Of a stretch of 63,348 bases of DNA, positions 6,888 through 15,453 are shown in pieces. The stretch spans positions 13,656-77,003 of the forward strand of contig JAAVCG010000012.1 in NCBI GenBank assembly GCA_014802435.1, written 5' to 3'. Both the position numbers and the translations under genes were made by a program. Origin of the DNA: Bacteroides sp. Lineage in GTDB: Bacteria > Bacteroidota > Bacteroidia > Bacteroidales > Muribaculaceae. The notes below the pieces were generated by a model that worked only from the letters and a program-made list of their open reading frames with translations, was not told where the DNA came from and ran no database searches. Each line of letters opens with the position of its first letter. Position 1 is the stretch's first letter.

Positions 6888-9875
6888 ATGGATATTACTG
6901 AAAAAGGACTCGAAGATATCATCGTTGACTATTTGCGCGATGTCAACGGTTACAATCAGGGCAGCAGCTCTGACTACAGTAAGACTTACGCCATGCTCCC
7001 GGAGAGGGTGGAGGCGTTTATCCGGCGCACTCAGCCCGACAAGGCCGAGGAGCTGCGCATTTTCAGCTCCGAGTCAGCCAAGAGTAAGTTCTTTGCCCGG
7101 CTGCGAGACGAAATCACCAAGCGCGGCATAACTGATGTGCTCCGCCGCGGATTCCGCTACATCTCGCTCCACTTTGACCTTTACTATCCACTGCCAAGCG
7201 AGCTGAACCCCACGGCGAAACGCTATTATCAGGACAATGACTTCACCGCCATCCGCCAGCTGCATTACAGCCCGACGGACCCGATGCTGTCAATCGACGT
7301 CGCACTGTTTATCAACGGCCTGCCGGTGCTGACCATGGAGCTGAAAAACCACTTCACCGGGCAGACCATTGAAAATGCCAAAGCGCAATATCAGAATGAC
7401 CGTGACCCTAAGGACTTGCTCTTCAAGCCGAAGCGCTGCGCCGTGCATCTGGCAGTTGATGATACGGACATAGCAATGTGTTCAATGCTTGCCGGTAAGG
7501 GCAGCTGGTTCCTCCCCTTCAATAAGGGCAACAACGGCGGCAAAGGTAACCCCGTGAATCCCCGCGGATTGATGACGGCATACCTATGGGAAGAAGTACT
7601 GACCAAGCAAAGCCTCAGCAATATCCTGGAGGACTTTGCTCAGGTAATCGAGAAAAAAGATGAAGATTCAGGCAAGACCAAGACCAAGGTAATCTGGCCC
7701 CGTTATCATCAGCTTGAAGTGGTTCGCCGACTTCTCAAGGAAACCCGGGATAAGGGAGTCGGCCACCGTTATCTGATTCAGCACTCTGCCGGCTCCGGCA
7801 AGTCGAATTCGATAACATGGCTGGCCTATCAGCTCGTGGGGCTGCTGAAGGATAATAATCCGGTGGTTGACAGCGTGATAGTGGTGACTGACCGAGTGAA
7901 CCTCGACAAGCAGATTCGCGACAATATCCGCGCCTTTCAGAAGCTGGACGACGTTGTTGCCTGGGCCGACAGCTCGGAATCACTTGTTGCGGCTCTGAGA
8001 GGGGGCAAGAAGATTATCATTACCATAGTCCATAAGTTCCCGTTCATTCTCGACGCCATAGGCACTACTCTCAAGAGTAGCCGCTTCGCAATCATCATTG
8101 ACGAGGCCCATAGCTCACAAAACGGCTCAATGTCGGCCAAGATGAATATGAGCGTCAGCGGAAACGCTATGGATGAGGAAGATGAAGACCTGGAAGAGAA
8201 GATTGCAAAGATTGTGGCCGGCCGCAAAATGGCCTCCAATGCCAACTATTATGCCTTCACGGCCACTCCGAAGAATAAAACCCTTGAGATGTTTGGCACT
8301 CCTCAGCCGGCTGACCCGGAAGGCAATGTCCTCCATATTCCTTTCCATGTCTATTCCATGAAGCAGGCCATTGAGGAGGGATTCATCATGGACGTGTTGC
8401 AAAATTATACTCCTTATCAGAGCTTCTACAAGGTTGTCCGCTCGATTGAGGAAGACCCGGAATTTGACAAGAAACAGGCATCAGCCAAGATTCGCGCCTG
8501 GGTCGAAGCTCAGCCGGAAACCATCGATGCCAAGGCTCGCATCATCGTTGAACACTTCCATCAGAACGTCGTCAACAAAGGCAAAGTTGGCGGTCAGGCC
8601 CGCGCTATGGTGGTCACTTCGAGCATACTGCGTGCCATTGACTTTTACTATTCCATCTCTGAGAAATTGCGCCAACGTAACAGTCCGTTCAAGGCCGTAG
8701 TTGCTTTCTCCGGCGAGAAAGAATATCAGGGTCAGCGAGTTACAGAGGCCACCATCAACGGCTTCCCGTCGTCAGAAATCGAGGCGCGCATGGGGCAGGA
8801 CCCTTATCGCATCCTCATCGTGGCGGATAAGTTCCAGACGGGCTATGATCAGCCGCTGTTGCACACAATGTATGTCGACAAAGTGCTCTCTGACGTCAAA
8901 GCCGTGCAGACCCTCTCGCGCCTCAACCGTTGTCACCCGAAGAAGCGTGACACCTTCGTTCTTGACTTTGCCGGCAACGCCGAACTCGTTCAGGAGGCTT
9001 TTCAGAAATACTATAAGGCGACGAACCTGAGCCGCGAAACCGACCCCAATAAGCTGAATGACCTGCTCAATAAGATTGAGAGCTACAATCTCTTCACAAT
9101 GAAAGAAGTAGAGGAGATTAACCGCATATTCCTCTCTGAAGAAGACCGCTCGCGCCTCGACCCGATTCTCGACCGGGCCGTAGAGCGCTTCAAGCAGCTT
9201 GACGATGACGGCAAGATTGACTCAAAGAGCGCAATCAAGGGCTTTAACCGCCTTTATCCGTTTATTGCCGCCGTTTCGCCTTACAAGACCACGGATTGGG
9301 AGAAAATGTACACTTATCTCCATCTGCTGGCGGCCAAACTCCCGCGGATTCCGCGCGAGGACTGGACCGAGGGGCTGATTGACGCCATAGACTTTGACCA
9401 GTATCGGGCAATCAAGCAGGGCGAGGCACAGTTTCAGATGGAGAATGAGGATACGGAGATTCAGCCGATACCCGTCGGCAGCGGCAGCGCGCCTTCAGAG
9501 CCTGACTTTGACCGACTGTCAAATATCCTGGAGGAATTCAACACTCATTTCGGCGGAATCGAATGGGAACATCCGGAGGAAGCCATTGACCAGATTCGCC
9601 TCCTTCCGGAGCGTTTGGCCGCCAATGAGCAATTCTCAAATGCCGTCCAACATAGCGACGAGCAGAGCGCTGAAATTCAGTCAAATATTGTGCTCTATCA
9701 GCTTGTTTGCGCCCTGCTTGGCGAAAAGACGGAGTTTGCACGCAATTATCTCGATAATGAAGACTTCCGGGCATTCGTCAATCAGCGGGTGTTTAACAAG
9801 GCTTATTCGGCGGCTCAGCGGGGCTATACTGAGACTGATGATTACTCCTCATCGCGCTTTGCGGCAGAGCCTTAG
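6888..9875 (+). CDS. hsdR: Type I restriction endonuclease subunit HsdR
   Basis: This 995-residue motor-nuclease subunit has an N-terminal PDDEXK domain (SIDVALFINGLPVLTMELKN, about 134-153), then a superfamily 2 helicase core with Walker A HSAGSGKS (near 297-304), Walker B DEAH (near 403) and motif III FTATP, the second RecA-like domain (DKFQTGYDQP), and a C-terminal helical part that contacts HsdM. Length and motifs are those of an active enzyme. It completes the R-M system with hsdM and hsdS but is separated from hsdS by the DUF1016 gene and repeats. The stop overlaps by four bases the stop of the convergent DUF5009 gene. Cleavage by the complex depends on the HsdS state upstream. Confidence 0.95.
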   Translation: MDITEKGLEDIIVDYLRDVNGYNQGSSSDYSKTYAMLPERVEAFIRRTQPDKAEELRIFSSESAKSKFFARLRDEITKRGITDVLRRGFRYISLHFDLYYPLPSELNPTAKRYYQDNDFTAIRQLHYSPTDPMLSIDVALFINGLPVLTMELKNHFTGQTIENAKAQYQNDRDPKDLLFKPKRCAVHLAVDDTDIAMCSMLAGKGSWFLPFNKGNNGGKGNPVNPRGLMTAYLWEEVLTKQSLSNILEDFAQVIEKKDEDSGKTKTKVIWPRYHQLEVVRRLLKETRDKGVGHRYLIQHSAGSGKSNSITWLAYQLVGLLKDNNPVVDSVIVVTDRVNLDKQIRDNIRAFQKLDDVVAWADSSESLVAALRGGKKIIITIVHKFPFILDAIGTTLKSSRFAIIIDEAHSSQNGSMSAKMNMSVSGNAMDEEDEDLEEKIAKIVAGRKMASNANYYAFTATPKNKTLEMFGTPQPADPEGNVLHIPFHVYSMKQAIEEGFIMDVLQNYTPYQSFYKVVRSIEEDPEFDKKQASAKIRAWVEAQPETIDAKARIIVEHFHQNVVNKGKVGGQARAMVVTSSILRAIDFYYSISEKLRQRNSPFKAVVAFSGEKEYQGQRVTEATINGFPSSEIEARMGQDPYRILIVADKFQTGYDQPLLHTMYVDKVLSDVKAVQTLSRLNRCHPKKRDTFVLDFAGNAELVQEAFQKYYKATNLSRETDPNKLNDLLNKIESYNLFTMKEVEEINRIFLSEEDRSRLDPILDRAVERFKQLDDDGKIDSKSAIKGFNRLYPFIAAVSPYKTTDWEKMYTYLHLLAAKLPRIPREDWTEGLIDAIDFDQYRAIKQGEAQFQMENEDTEIQPIPVGSGSAPSEPDFDRLSNILEEFNTHFGGIEWEHPEEAIDQIRLLPERLAANEQFSNAVQHSDEQSAEIQSNIVLYQLVCALLGEKTEFARNYLDNEDFRAFVNQRVFNKAYSAAQRGYTETDDYSSSRFAAEP

Positions 9876-10966
9876 AGTTTGAGGTGGGTGTCAGTGCGGT
9901 GCATGGCCAGGAGCAGCAGGAAGAGGATTGCGAAGTTGCCGAAGGTTAGCCAGACGGAGTACCATTCCTGGCCGATGAGGTGCTGAAGGCCGAAGCTGAC
10001 GGAGTTGACAATGCTGCGGAAGTTGATCACTTCGCCGACGACGTAGGCCGTGATGGCGTTCGTGCCATAGATTTTCAGCCAGTTTAGGCCTCGGGAGTGG
10101 CCTTTGGCGTCAATCCACCAGTAGAAGAGCGCCATCAGGATGAAGCAGATGCCGCCGCTGAGCAGAGTCATTGAGGCGGTCCAGAGGCGTTTGATGATGG
10201 GTTGCTCAAGGCTCCAGAGCATTCCGGCAAGAATCAGTCCGAGGCCGACGAGCACCATCCGCAGCGCACACCGCGAGCGGAGTCCGGGCGCGGTGGTTGA
10301 GCGCATCATTTTCCCGGCAAATGAGCCGAGCATGACTGTCACCGTGAAGGTCAGCGAGCTCCAGACCCAGGTGTAGCTGCGGTCGCCGCGAAAATCGCCT
10401 AAAATGAGCTCGTCAACCCTGTAGGCAAAGCTTCCCTCCGGAGTGTAATCTCCCAGTAAAGCCATTGGAATCCAGTAGATTATCAGCAGCAGAGCTGTGG
10501 CAATCACCTGTCCGCGAACGGAAAGGTGGATAACCAGCATGGAGCCGAGGAGATAGCCGACGGCGATGGCCTGCAGAGTGTTAGTGTAAATGCGGATGGC
10601 CGTCGGGTCGAGCGCCAGAAGATTGCCCTGAACAATCATTCCGAAGAGGAATAGCAGCAGGAAGCGGCGCAGGATTCGCCCGTAGATTCCTTTGCGGTCA
10701 AGGGCCGAGCCCGACTGAAAACGCGCAAATGCAAAGGGCATCGAAGTGCCCACCATGAAGAGAAACAGGGGCATGACCATGTCCCAGAGGCGCAGACCCT
10801 CCCAGCGCTCATGGTCAAAATGCCAGAGCAGCCGGTGATACCATTCGGCATCCGTCGCGCCGCCAATGGAAATCATTACCGGCTGGAGCCAGACAAGGAG
10901 GAAGAGGTCAAGGCCGCGCAGAATGTCGAGCGACGCAAGGCGTTTTGGTGTGACTGTTGCTGCCAT
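9872..10966 (-). CDS. DUF5009 / heparan-alpha-glucosaminide N-acetyltransferase-like membrane protein
   Basis: A 364-residue multi-pass membrane protein beginning with RLASLDILRGLDLF, the conserved start of the COG4299/DUF5009 (NagX/HGSNAT-like) family, followed by WHFDHERWEGLRLWDMVMPL and several hydrophobic helices to the C-terminus. Family members are thought to transfer acyl groups to sugars across the membrane. Its start codon overlaps the holA stop by one base (TGATG), so it is translationally coupled to holA. The 3' end converges on hsdR. Family assignment is good; the substrate in this organism is not known from the sequence. Confidence 0.85.
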   Translation of the reverse strand: MAATVTPKRLASLDILRGLDLFLLVWLQPVMISIGGATDAEWYHRLLWHFDHERWEGLRLWDMVMPLFLFMVGTSMPFAFARFQSGSALDRKGIYGRILRRFLLLFLFGMIVQGNLLALDPTAIRIYTNTLQAIAVGYLLGSMLVIHLSVRGQVIATALLLIIYWIPMALLGDYTPEGSFAYRVDELILGDFRGDRSYTWVWSSLTFTVTVMLGSFAGKMMRSTTAPGLRSRCALRMVLVGLGLILAGMLWSLEQPIIKRLWTASMTLLSGGICFILMALFYWWIDAKGHSRGLNWLKIYGTNAITAYVVGEVINFRSIVNSVSFGLQHLIGQEWYSVWLTFGNFAILFLLLLAMHRTDTHLKL

Positions 10967-11985
10967 CAGTTGAGAATCGTGAAAAGGAGTTCGCGGAGCA
11001 GTGCATATTCATCGGCGCGGGAACCGATGCCTTTGGCTCTGACGTCGAAGCGGCGACAGGCGGAAATGGCGTTGATTACCTGCCAGGCATTGAAGTTTCT
11101 CATTCCGGCCATAATGCGCTTGAGCTCACCGGAATAGGGGCGCGCGCCGATGGCTCCCGCAATGCCCGGCTCAGACTTATCAGGGGCATAGATTGCCAGC
11201 AGGAGTTTGGCAAAGAACCCAAAGATGGCAATGCCGGAAACTATGGCCGGATTTTGCTTGGGATTGGCCTGAAAATAATCGGCAATGCGGTAGATTTTGG
11301 CCGTATCTCGCACGGCAATGGCGTCAATTAACTCCCAGTTATTGAAGTCTTTGCTGACTCCGATGAGCTTTTCAACCGCCTGAGGGGTGATGGCGCCGCC
11401 GGAGGGTAGGGCGGTTTTGAGCTTGTTGACCTCATTGATTATGCGTGAAAGGTCTGTGCCGACGTGGTCAATCAGCATTGCCAGGGCTTTCTGGTCAATG
11501 GAGAGGCCCTCATTTCGAACCAGCGACTCAATCATCGGGCCTACTTTATTGTCATAGAGCTTCGGGGTTTCGAAGACTACGGCCCCGGAGGCCCGCGCCG
11601 CCTTGAGGAATTTGGCCCCGGTCACCTTGTCGCCGCGGCCGGCAACGACGAGGACTGTCTGCGGATTCGGATGCTCGGCATAGGCCGTCAGCTTCTCCAG
11701 GAAATCAGCCTTGACTGCCTGCGCCTCCTTGAGGATAACCACTTGGCGGTCAGCCATCATCGGATAACGCATGCAGGCCTCCTGAACCTGCTCCGGAGTG
11801 GTCTGAGTGGCATAGAGAACGTAGAGGTTGAAGTCACGTGACTCCTGAGGAATCAAACCCTCAAAAGCCTTGACGAGCTCATCGACGTAATAACCCTCCG
11901 GGCCATGGAGAATATAAATGGGAGCCGTCTGCGAGGCGGCTATCTGCTGTTTGATGTCCTTAAAAGAGGGGGCTGCGGTTGCCAT
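10966..11985 (-). CDS. holA: DNA polymerase III subunit delta (HolA)
   Basis: This is the clamp-loader delta subunit that opens the sliding clamp. Visible features are the N-terminal segment IYILHGPEGYYVDELVKAF, VVILKEAQAV, and later LGVSKDFNNWELIDA-like helical collar sequences (VEKLIGVSKDFNNWELIDAI). The frame is open upstream to 12039, but ATG at 11985 (MATAAPSFKDIKQ) is chosen because the promoter -7 box at 12016-12023 puts the transcript start near 12010, downstream of the longer start. The product is then 339 residues, normal for the family. It is divergent from the HsdR_N-like gene and coupled to the DUF5009 gene downstream. Confidence 0.9.
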   Translation of the reverse strand: MATAAPSFKDIKQQIAASQTAPIYILHGPEGYYVDELVKAFEGLIPQESRDFNLYVLYATQTTPEQVQEACMRYPMMADRQVVILKEAQAVKADFLEKLTAYAEHPNPQTVLVVAGRGDKVTGAKFLKAARASGAVVFETPKLYDNKVGPMIESLVRNEGLSIDQKALAMLIDHVGTDLSRIINEVNKLKTALPSGGAITPQAVEKLIGVSKDFNNWELIDAIAVRDTAKIYRIADYFQANPKQNPAIVSGIAIFGFFAKLLLAIYAPDKSEPGIAGAIGARPYSGELKRIMAGMRNFNAWQVINAISACRRFDVRAKGIGSRADEYALLRELLFTILN

Positions 11986-12003
11986 TATCTCAGAAAATTT
12001 GCG

Positions 12004-12047
12004 TAAATTTGTCCCCAAAATTACAAAAAATGTCGCCAAAAACCAAA
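12004..12047. promoter_or_regulatory. Overlapping divergent promoters of holA and the HsdR_N-like gene
   Basis: On the plus strand TAAATTTG at 12004-12011 precedes the ATG at 12030. On the minus strand TAATTTTG (plus-strand 12016-12023) with TTTG at 12044-12047, 20 bases apart, serves holA. The minus-strand promoter elements overlap the coding start of the plus-strand gene, so the two may interfere. Confidence 0.6.
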
Positions 12048-12512
12048 AAAAACTGCATAGTCCCCCTCAATCTGCCTCCCGGCGACCTCCGGCTCCGGGT
12101 CGACCCCGAGGGTAACACCCTGGTATTTGACCCCTTACGCCGCAAGGAAGTGATTCTGACGCCGGAAGAATGGGTCAGGCAGCATTTCGTTGCTTTTCTG
12201 ACGTCTCATTTAGGCTATCCCCCCGCGCTGATGGCAAATGAAGTGGGGGTGAACCTCAACGGCCTGAGCCGCCGCTGCGACACCGTTGTCTGGAACCGCG
12301 CGGATGCCTCCCCGCTCGTAATCATTGAATATAAGGCTCCTACCGTTGAAATCACCGCCGCCGTCTTTGACCAGATTGCCCGCTACAACATGGTTCTCCG
12401 CGCCCGCTACCTCATCGTCAGCAACGGCCTGCGCCACTTCTGCTGCCGCCTCAACCCCGAAACCCACACCTACACCTTCCTCCCCGAACTCCCCCCATAC
12501 TCCTCCCTCTAA
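12030..12512 (+). CDS. Type I restriction enzyme R protein N-terminal (HSDR_N_2) domain protein
   Basis: The frame is open from 11979, but ATG at 12030 (MSPKTKKNCIVPLNLPPGD) is chosen because it follows the -7 box at 12004-12011. The 160-residue protein matches the stand-alone HSDR_N_2 family: LTPEEWVRQHFVAFL, then NGLSRRCDTVVWN and VIIEYKAPTVEIT, giving the D...E-x-K core of a PDDEXK nuclease fold (about residues 80-105), and YLIVSNGLRHFCCRL. Such proteins are very common next to holA in Bacteroidota and are not part of the R-M complex. Their role is unknown, with a DNA-repair or replication link only suggested by the neighbour. Confidence 0.85.
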   Translation: MSPKTKKNCIVPLNLPPGDLRLRVDPEGNTLVFDPLRRKEVILTPEEWVRQHFVAFLTSHLGYPPALMANEVGVNLNGLSRRCDTVVWNRADASPLVIIEYKAPTVEITAAVFDQIARYNMVLRARYLIVSNGLRHFCCRLNPETHTYTFLPELPPYSSL

Positions 12513-12581
12513 TCCGTCGCCTGCGTCAGGTTCTGATTTGTATATCACATTGACTGTGAATTAATTACACGCATTATCCGC

Positions 12582-12601
12582 GGACGCGACATGTCGCGTC
12601 C
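12582..12601. repeat. Lone core palindrome of the repeat family
   Basis: GGACGCGACATGTCGCGTCC is a perfect 20-base palindrome identical to the cores at 1311-1330 and 1409-1428, here without the 29-base ends. Confidence 0.8.
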
Positions 12602-12673
12602 TGCTGTCTGTGTGTGGAGAAAGGAATTGTGGCACCGTGGCTTTCGTTAAATCGTGAGGGTTTTGCAATATTA

Positions 12674-12712
12674 AACGGGAGAATCCGCGGATGGGATTCT
12701 CCCGTTTTTTTG
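12674..12712. terminator. Hairpin terminator between convergent genes
   Basis: AACGGGAGAATCC pairs with GGGATTCTCCCGTT around a short loop and is followed by a T-run on the plus strand. It can end transcription from the HsdR_N-like gene and, less clearly, from the wHTH gene on the minus strand. Confidence 0.75.
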
Positions 12713-12728
12713 GGGGGGGAATGGGTGA

Positions 12729-12941
12729 TTATTCGGCGACGAGGACGATGGTGAGGTCCTTGGGGTCGAGGTCATGTTCGCCGAGGGTCACCTTGCCTTC
12801 GCGGGCAAGCCAGCCTACTGCGGCAAAGATTTCTTTTTCTTTGAGCTTGGTTGCCTTTTTGATGGCCTTGATTGAAGTGTTACCTTCAGAGATGGCCTTC
12901 CATACTTCGCCGGCGTTGGTGCCAATTTGTTCTACAGTCAT
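12729..12941 (-). CDS. Winged helix-turn-helix domain protein (DUF2582)
   Basis: A 70-residue protein of the DUF2582 winged-helix family: EVWKAISEGNTSIKAIKKATKLKEKEIFAAVGWLAREGKV forms the HTH and wing, followed by a short beta-rich tail. These small proteins are widespread in Bacteroidota; no effector domain is present, and the DNA target is unknown. It lies 48 bases downstream of the 93-residue gene in the same direction, and a terminator follows at 12674-12712, so it may be the last gene of the small envelope-protein cluster that starts at 14163. Confidence 0.85.
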   Translation of the reverse strand: MTVEQIGTNAGEVWKAISEGNTSIKAIKKATKLKEKEIFAAVGWLAREGKVTLGEHDLDPKDLTIVLVAE

Positions 12942-12989
12942 AATACTTGAGTTTTAGGGTTAATAATTATGTGTCTTTTTTGAGGTTAT

Positions 12990-13271
12990 TTACTTTCTGC
13001 GGCTGCGGAAGAGTCCGGATACTTTGGAGCCCAGGCGGATGGCAATGAGCCCGTAGTCGAGCCAGTTGAGGGCGCCTAACATGCGTCCTAACATGGTTTT
13101 TCCTTCGGTTCCGGCCGTTCTGCCGTTCATCAGTGCGTTGGTCCTGGCGGAGAGCATTTCTTTGCTGATGTCGATGCGAGCGCGGGTCAGCGCGCGGGCA
13201 TAGCGGATTTCATCGAGCGTCAAACCGTCCCATTCCGCTTCGGGTTTCTGAATGTTATAAGTTGATTTCAT
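12990..13271 (-). CDS. Conserved small protein of unknown function
   Basis: A 93-residue basic protein with no signal peptide or clear membrane helix apart from a weakly hydrophobic segment WLDYGLIAIRLGSKVSGLF near residues 70-88. The start overlaps by four bases the end of the holin-like gene, so it belongs to the same operon (YtxH, YtxH, holin-like, this gene). The cluster order is common in Bacteroidales. No known domain is recognised; association with the envelope-stress cluster is inference from position. Confidence 0.75.
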   Translation of the reverse strand: MKSTYNIQKPEAEWDGLTLDEIRYARALTRARIDISKEMLSARTNALMNGRTAGTEGKTMLGRMLGALNWLDYGLIAIRLGSKVSGLFRSRRK

Positions 13272-13708
13272 TTTTCTTGGGCGGAATTAGAGTCAGACTT
13301 TGAGTTTGACGGGCGTTTGGGTTTGGGGTCGAGAATGACCTGTGAGATATAGCGCGCAATGGGGTCAACGATGAGTTGACGGCGGAACAGGGCCACTATG
13401 CCAACCAGCACCGCATAGAACAGTGCGACAATCAAGTAAGTGACCCAGGGCGAGAAGCTTTTGAGCAGCAAATCAGAGATGGACATGGAGAGGAAGATGA
13501 CGACGCAAACCGAGAGCACAAAGGCCACGGCGACAAGAGTTACCCGGCCCAGCAGGAGAGTGAGTTTCTCCGTGAGCATCAGTTTGGCGTCTTCCACTTC
13601 AAGGTTGACCAGTCGGCGCACCTCGTCAAAGATGCGTCGGTAAGCCTCGGCGGAGTTTTCGCTGTCGTCGCTTGAGGGGATGAATCTGGAAAGTGGATTC
13701 AGGTTCAT
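13268..13708 (-). CDS. Phage holin family / Holin-X (DUF1469) membrane protein
   Basis: The 146-residue protein has a soluble N-terminus with a helix (AYRRIFDEVRRLVNLEVEDAK), two membrane helices (about residues 55-78 and 88-110), and a polar C-terminal tail rich in K, S and N. This is the layout of the DUF1469/Holin-X superfamily III proteins, which in most bacteria are housekeeping envelope proteins rather than phage holins; no other phage gene is nearby. It overlaps the genes on both sides by four bases. The operon resembles stress-induced YtxH-holin clusters. Confidence 0.82.
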   Translation of the reverse strand: MNLNPLSRFIPSSDDSENSAEAYRRIFDEVRRLVNLEVEDAKLMLTEKLTLLLGRVTLVAVAFVLSVCVVIFLSMSISDLLLKSFSPWVTYLIVALFYAVLVGIVALFRRQLIVDPIARYISQVILDPKPKRPSNSKSDSNSAQEK

Positions 13709-13920
13709 AGGTAGAAGTCCTCGTCGTCTTCTTCAAGGCGGGCAATAAGCTCGTCCACTTCAATGTCGCTCAAAATCAGGCTATGCTCACTGAGTTTGCG
13801 TTTGAGGCGCTCGCGCAGGGTTTCACCCGGTTGGGGGGCGAGAAGAGTAGTCATTGCATATCCGAGGAGAGCTCCGGCAAGGATAGCGCCGAAGTGACCG
13901 GTGCTTGAATTGTCAGCCAT
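13705..13920 (-). CDS. YtxH-like small membrane protein
   Basis: A 71-residue protein with one hydrophobic, glycine/alanine-rich helix (FGAILAGALLGYAMTTLLAP) followed by PGETLRERLKRKL and an acidic tail, the pattern of YtxH/GvpP-like proteins: a single membrane anchor ending in LAPxxGxxxRxxLK. It overlaps the holin-like gene by four bases. Family members are linked to general stress in Firmicutes; in Bacteroidota the role is not established. Confidence 0.78.
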   Translation of the reverse strand: MADNSSTGHFGAILAGALLGYAMTTLLAPQPGETLRERLKRKLSEHSLILSDIEVDELIARLEEDDEDFYL

Positions 13921-13962
13921 TATCGTTAAATCTGATTTGTTAGTTTTTTTATGGGTGAGGGA

Positions 13963-14163
13963 TTATTTTTTCAGTTCTTCGGCGATTTCGTCAACGAGTT
14001 CGTCGAGTTTGCGTTCGTTGCGGGGGTAGAGACCTTTTTCGCGGAGGTAATGCTTGATGCGTTCGCGGGTAATGTCGCCGCTTTCAGGGGCGAGGAGAAG
14101 GCCGGCTGCGGCGCCAACAGCTGCGCCACCAATAACTGCGAGGAAGATGCTAAGATTTCTCAT
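13963..14163 (-). CDS. YtxH domain protein
   Basis: A 66-residue protein with an N-terminal glycine/alanine-rich membrane helix (FLAVIGGAAVGAAAGLLLAP) immediately followed by ESGDITRERIKHYL, a good match to the YtxH signature. It is the first gene of the minus-strand small-protein operon and a paralogue in layout of the next gene. A -7 box on the minus strand lies about 104 bases upstream (14267-14274), leaving a leader of about 95 bases. Confidence 0.82.
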   Translation of the reverse strand: MRNLSIFLAVIGGAAVGAAAGLLLAPESGDITRERIKHYLREKGLYPRNERKLDELVDEIAEELKK

Positions 14164-14266
14164 AATAATTTCTACTTTTTTTTGGTTATTAAAATTGTTG
14201 AAAAATGGTTGTTTTTAGTGAATAAACAATCAACGTGAGTTATTGGTTCACTTCATCTTTCGGGCT

Positions 14267-14274
14267 CAAAGATA
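14267..14274 (-). promoter_or_regulatory. Promoter -7 box for the YtxH operon
   Basis: TATCTTTG on the minus strand matches TAnnTTTG. No clear TTTG -33 element is seen, so strength is uncertain. Confidence 0.45.
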
Positions 14275-14316
14275 GTAATTTTTTTTGAAAAACTAAAAAA
14301 AATAAAAAAAAATCGT

Positions 14317-14324
14317 TAAATTTG
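14317..14324 (+). promoter_or_regulatory. Promoter -7 box for fabD
   Basis: TAAATTTG, followed by GCGC, lies 35 bases before the fabD start. The upstream bases are A/T-only and no -33 TTTG is in register. Confidence 0.55.
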
Positions 14325-14359
14325 CGCTCATAAAACTAATTTAATCACATAAATTTAAG

Positions 14360-15238
14360 ATGAAAGCATTTGTTTTTCCCGGACAGGGAGCCCAGTTTGT
14401 CGGAATGGGCAAAGATTTGTATGACAATAATGAGCAGGCCCGCGCCATGTTTGAGCGTGCAAATGAAATTCTCGGATTCCGCATTACGGATCTGATGTTT
14501 GAGGGCACTGATGAGGACCTGCGTCAAACCGCCGTCACTCAGCCCGCCATCTTCCTTCATAGCGTAATCCTGGCTACGGTGCTTGGCGAAGAAATCAAGC
14601 CTGACATGACCGCAGGCCACTCGCTTGGCGAATTTTCCGCTCTGGTTGTCAGCGGCGCCCTGAACTTTGACGATGGTGTGCGCCTGGTTTCCGCCCGCGC
14701 CAAGGCTATGCAGAAGGCCTGTGAACTCAAGCCCTCAACGATGGCCGCAATTCTTGCCTTGCCCGACGAAAAGGTTGAAGAAATCTGTGCCGCTCAGGAT
14801 GGTATCGTTGTCTGCGCCAACTATAACTGCCCGGGTCAGCTCGTGATTTCCGGCGAGATTGACGCCATCAATGCTGCCTGTGAGGCTGCCAAGGCCGCCG
14901 GCGCCAAGAGAGCTCTGCCGCTGAAAGTTGGCGGTGCGTTCCATTCACCCTGCATGGAGCCTGCCCGCGCCGAACTGGCCGCCGCCATTGAAGCTACGGA
15001 GTTCCATACTCCTTCATGTCCTGTCTATCAGAACGTTGACGCCAAGCCTCATACTGACCCCGCTGAAATCAAGGCTAACCTCGTCGCTCAGCTGACTGCC
15101 CCCGTTCGTTGGACCCAGACCGTCCAGAACATGATTGCCGACGGCTGCACCGAGTTTATTGAAATCGGCCCGGGTAAGGTGCTCCAGGGTCTGGTCAGCA
15201 AGATTGACCGCAGCGTTGCCGTCAGCGGACATCAATAA
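14360..15238 (+). CDS. fabD: Malonyl-CoA:ACP transacylase FabD
   Basis: This enzyme loads malonyl units onto acyl carrier protein for fatty acid synthesis. The 292-residue protein has the N-terminal FPGQGAQ motif (residues 6-12), the nucleophile motif GHSLGE with Ser88, and the downstream VGGAFHSPCM region with the catalytic His (near 197), all as expected of an active enzyme of ordinary length. It is a single-gene unit: a promoter is just upstream, and a long palindrome follows the stop. Confidence 0.95.
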   Translation: MKAFVFPGQGAQFVGMGKDLYDNNEQARAMFERANEILGFRITDLMFEGTDEDLRQTAVTQPAIFLHSVILATVLGEEIKPDMTAGHSLGEFSALVVSGALNFDDGVRLVSARAKAMQKACELKPSTMAAILALPDEKVEEICAAQDGIVVCANYNCPGQLVISGEIDAINAACEAAKAAGAKRALPLKVGGAFHSPCMEPARAELAAAIEATEFHTPSCPVYQNVDAKPHTDPAEIKANLVAQLTAPVRWTQTVQNMIADGCTEFIEIGPGKVLQGLVSKIDRSVAVSGHQ

Positions 15239-15240
15239 AT

Positions 15241-15405
15241 AAGTAGGTTTCGAAAATTAGTTTATATCAATCTTCGGACTGCTATTGCAATCTTCGAACT
15301 TACTCATCAATCATTATGGAACCCCATAACTCATTCTTCCTAAGTTCAAATCTTGCGAATATCAGTCTCGAATCTTAATATAAACTAATTATTGAAACCT
15401 ACTAA
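15241..15405. repeat. 165-base imperfect palindrome between fabD and the secreted-protein gene
   Basis: The left arm (15241-15319) and the right arm (15324-15405) are nearly perfect reverse complements over about 80 bases. Outer segments AAGTAGGTTTC/GAAACCTACTAA, middle TTAGTTTATAT/ATATAAACTAA, inner GAACTTA/TAAGTTC, and the apex TTATGG-AACC-CCATAA all pair. It starts two bases after the fabD stop and ends 48 bases before the next gene. A mobile palindromic element, a terminator or a processed RNA are all possible; it carries no coding sequence. Confidence 0.85.
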
Positions 15406-15453
15406 TGAAGACCATTTTTTATTATTCAAAAACACATAAAACCAGTTTCTTTT

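Noticed and set aside
13268-13708. Prophage holin
   Set aside because: The Holin-X family is common in chromosomes, and no phage structural or lysis genes are near.
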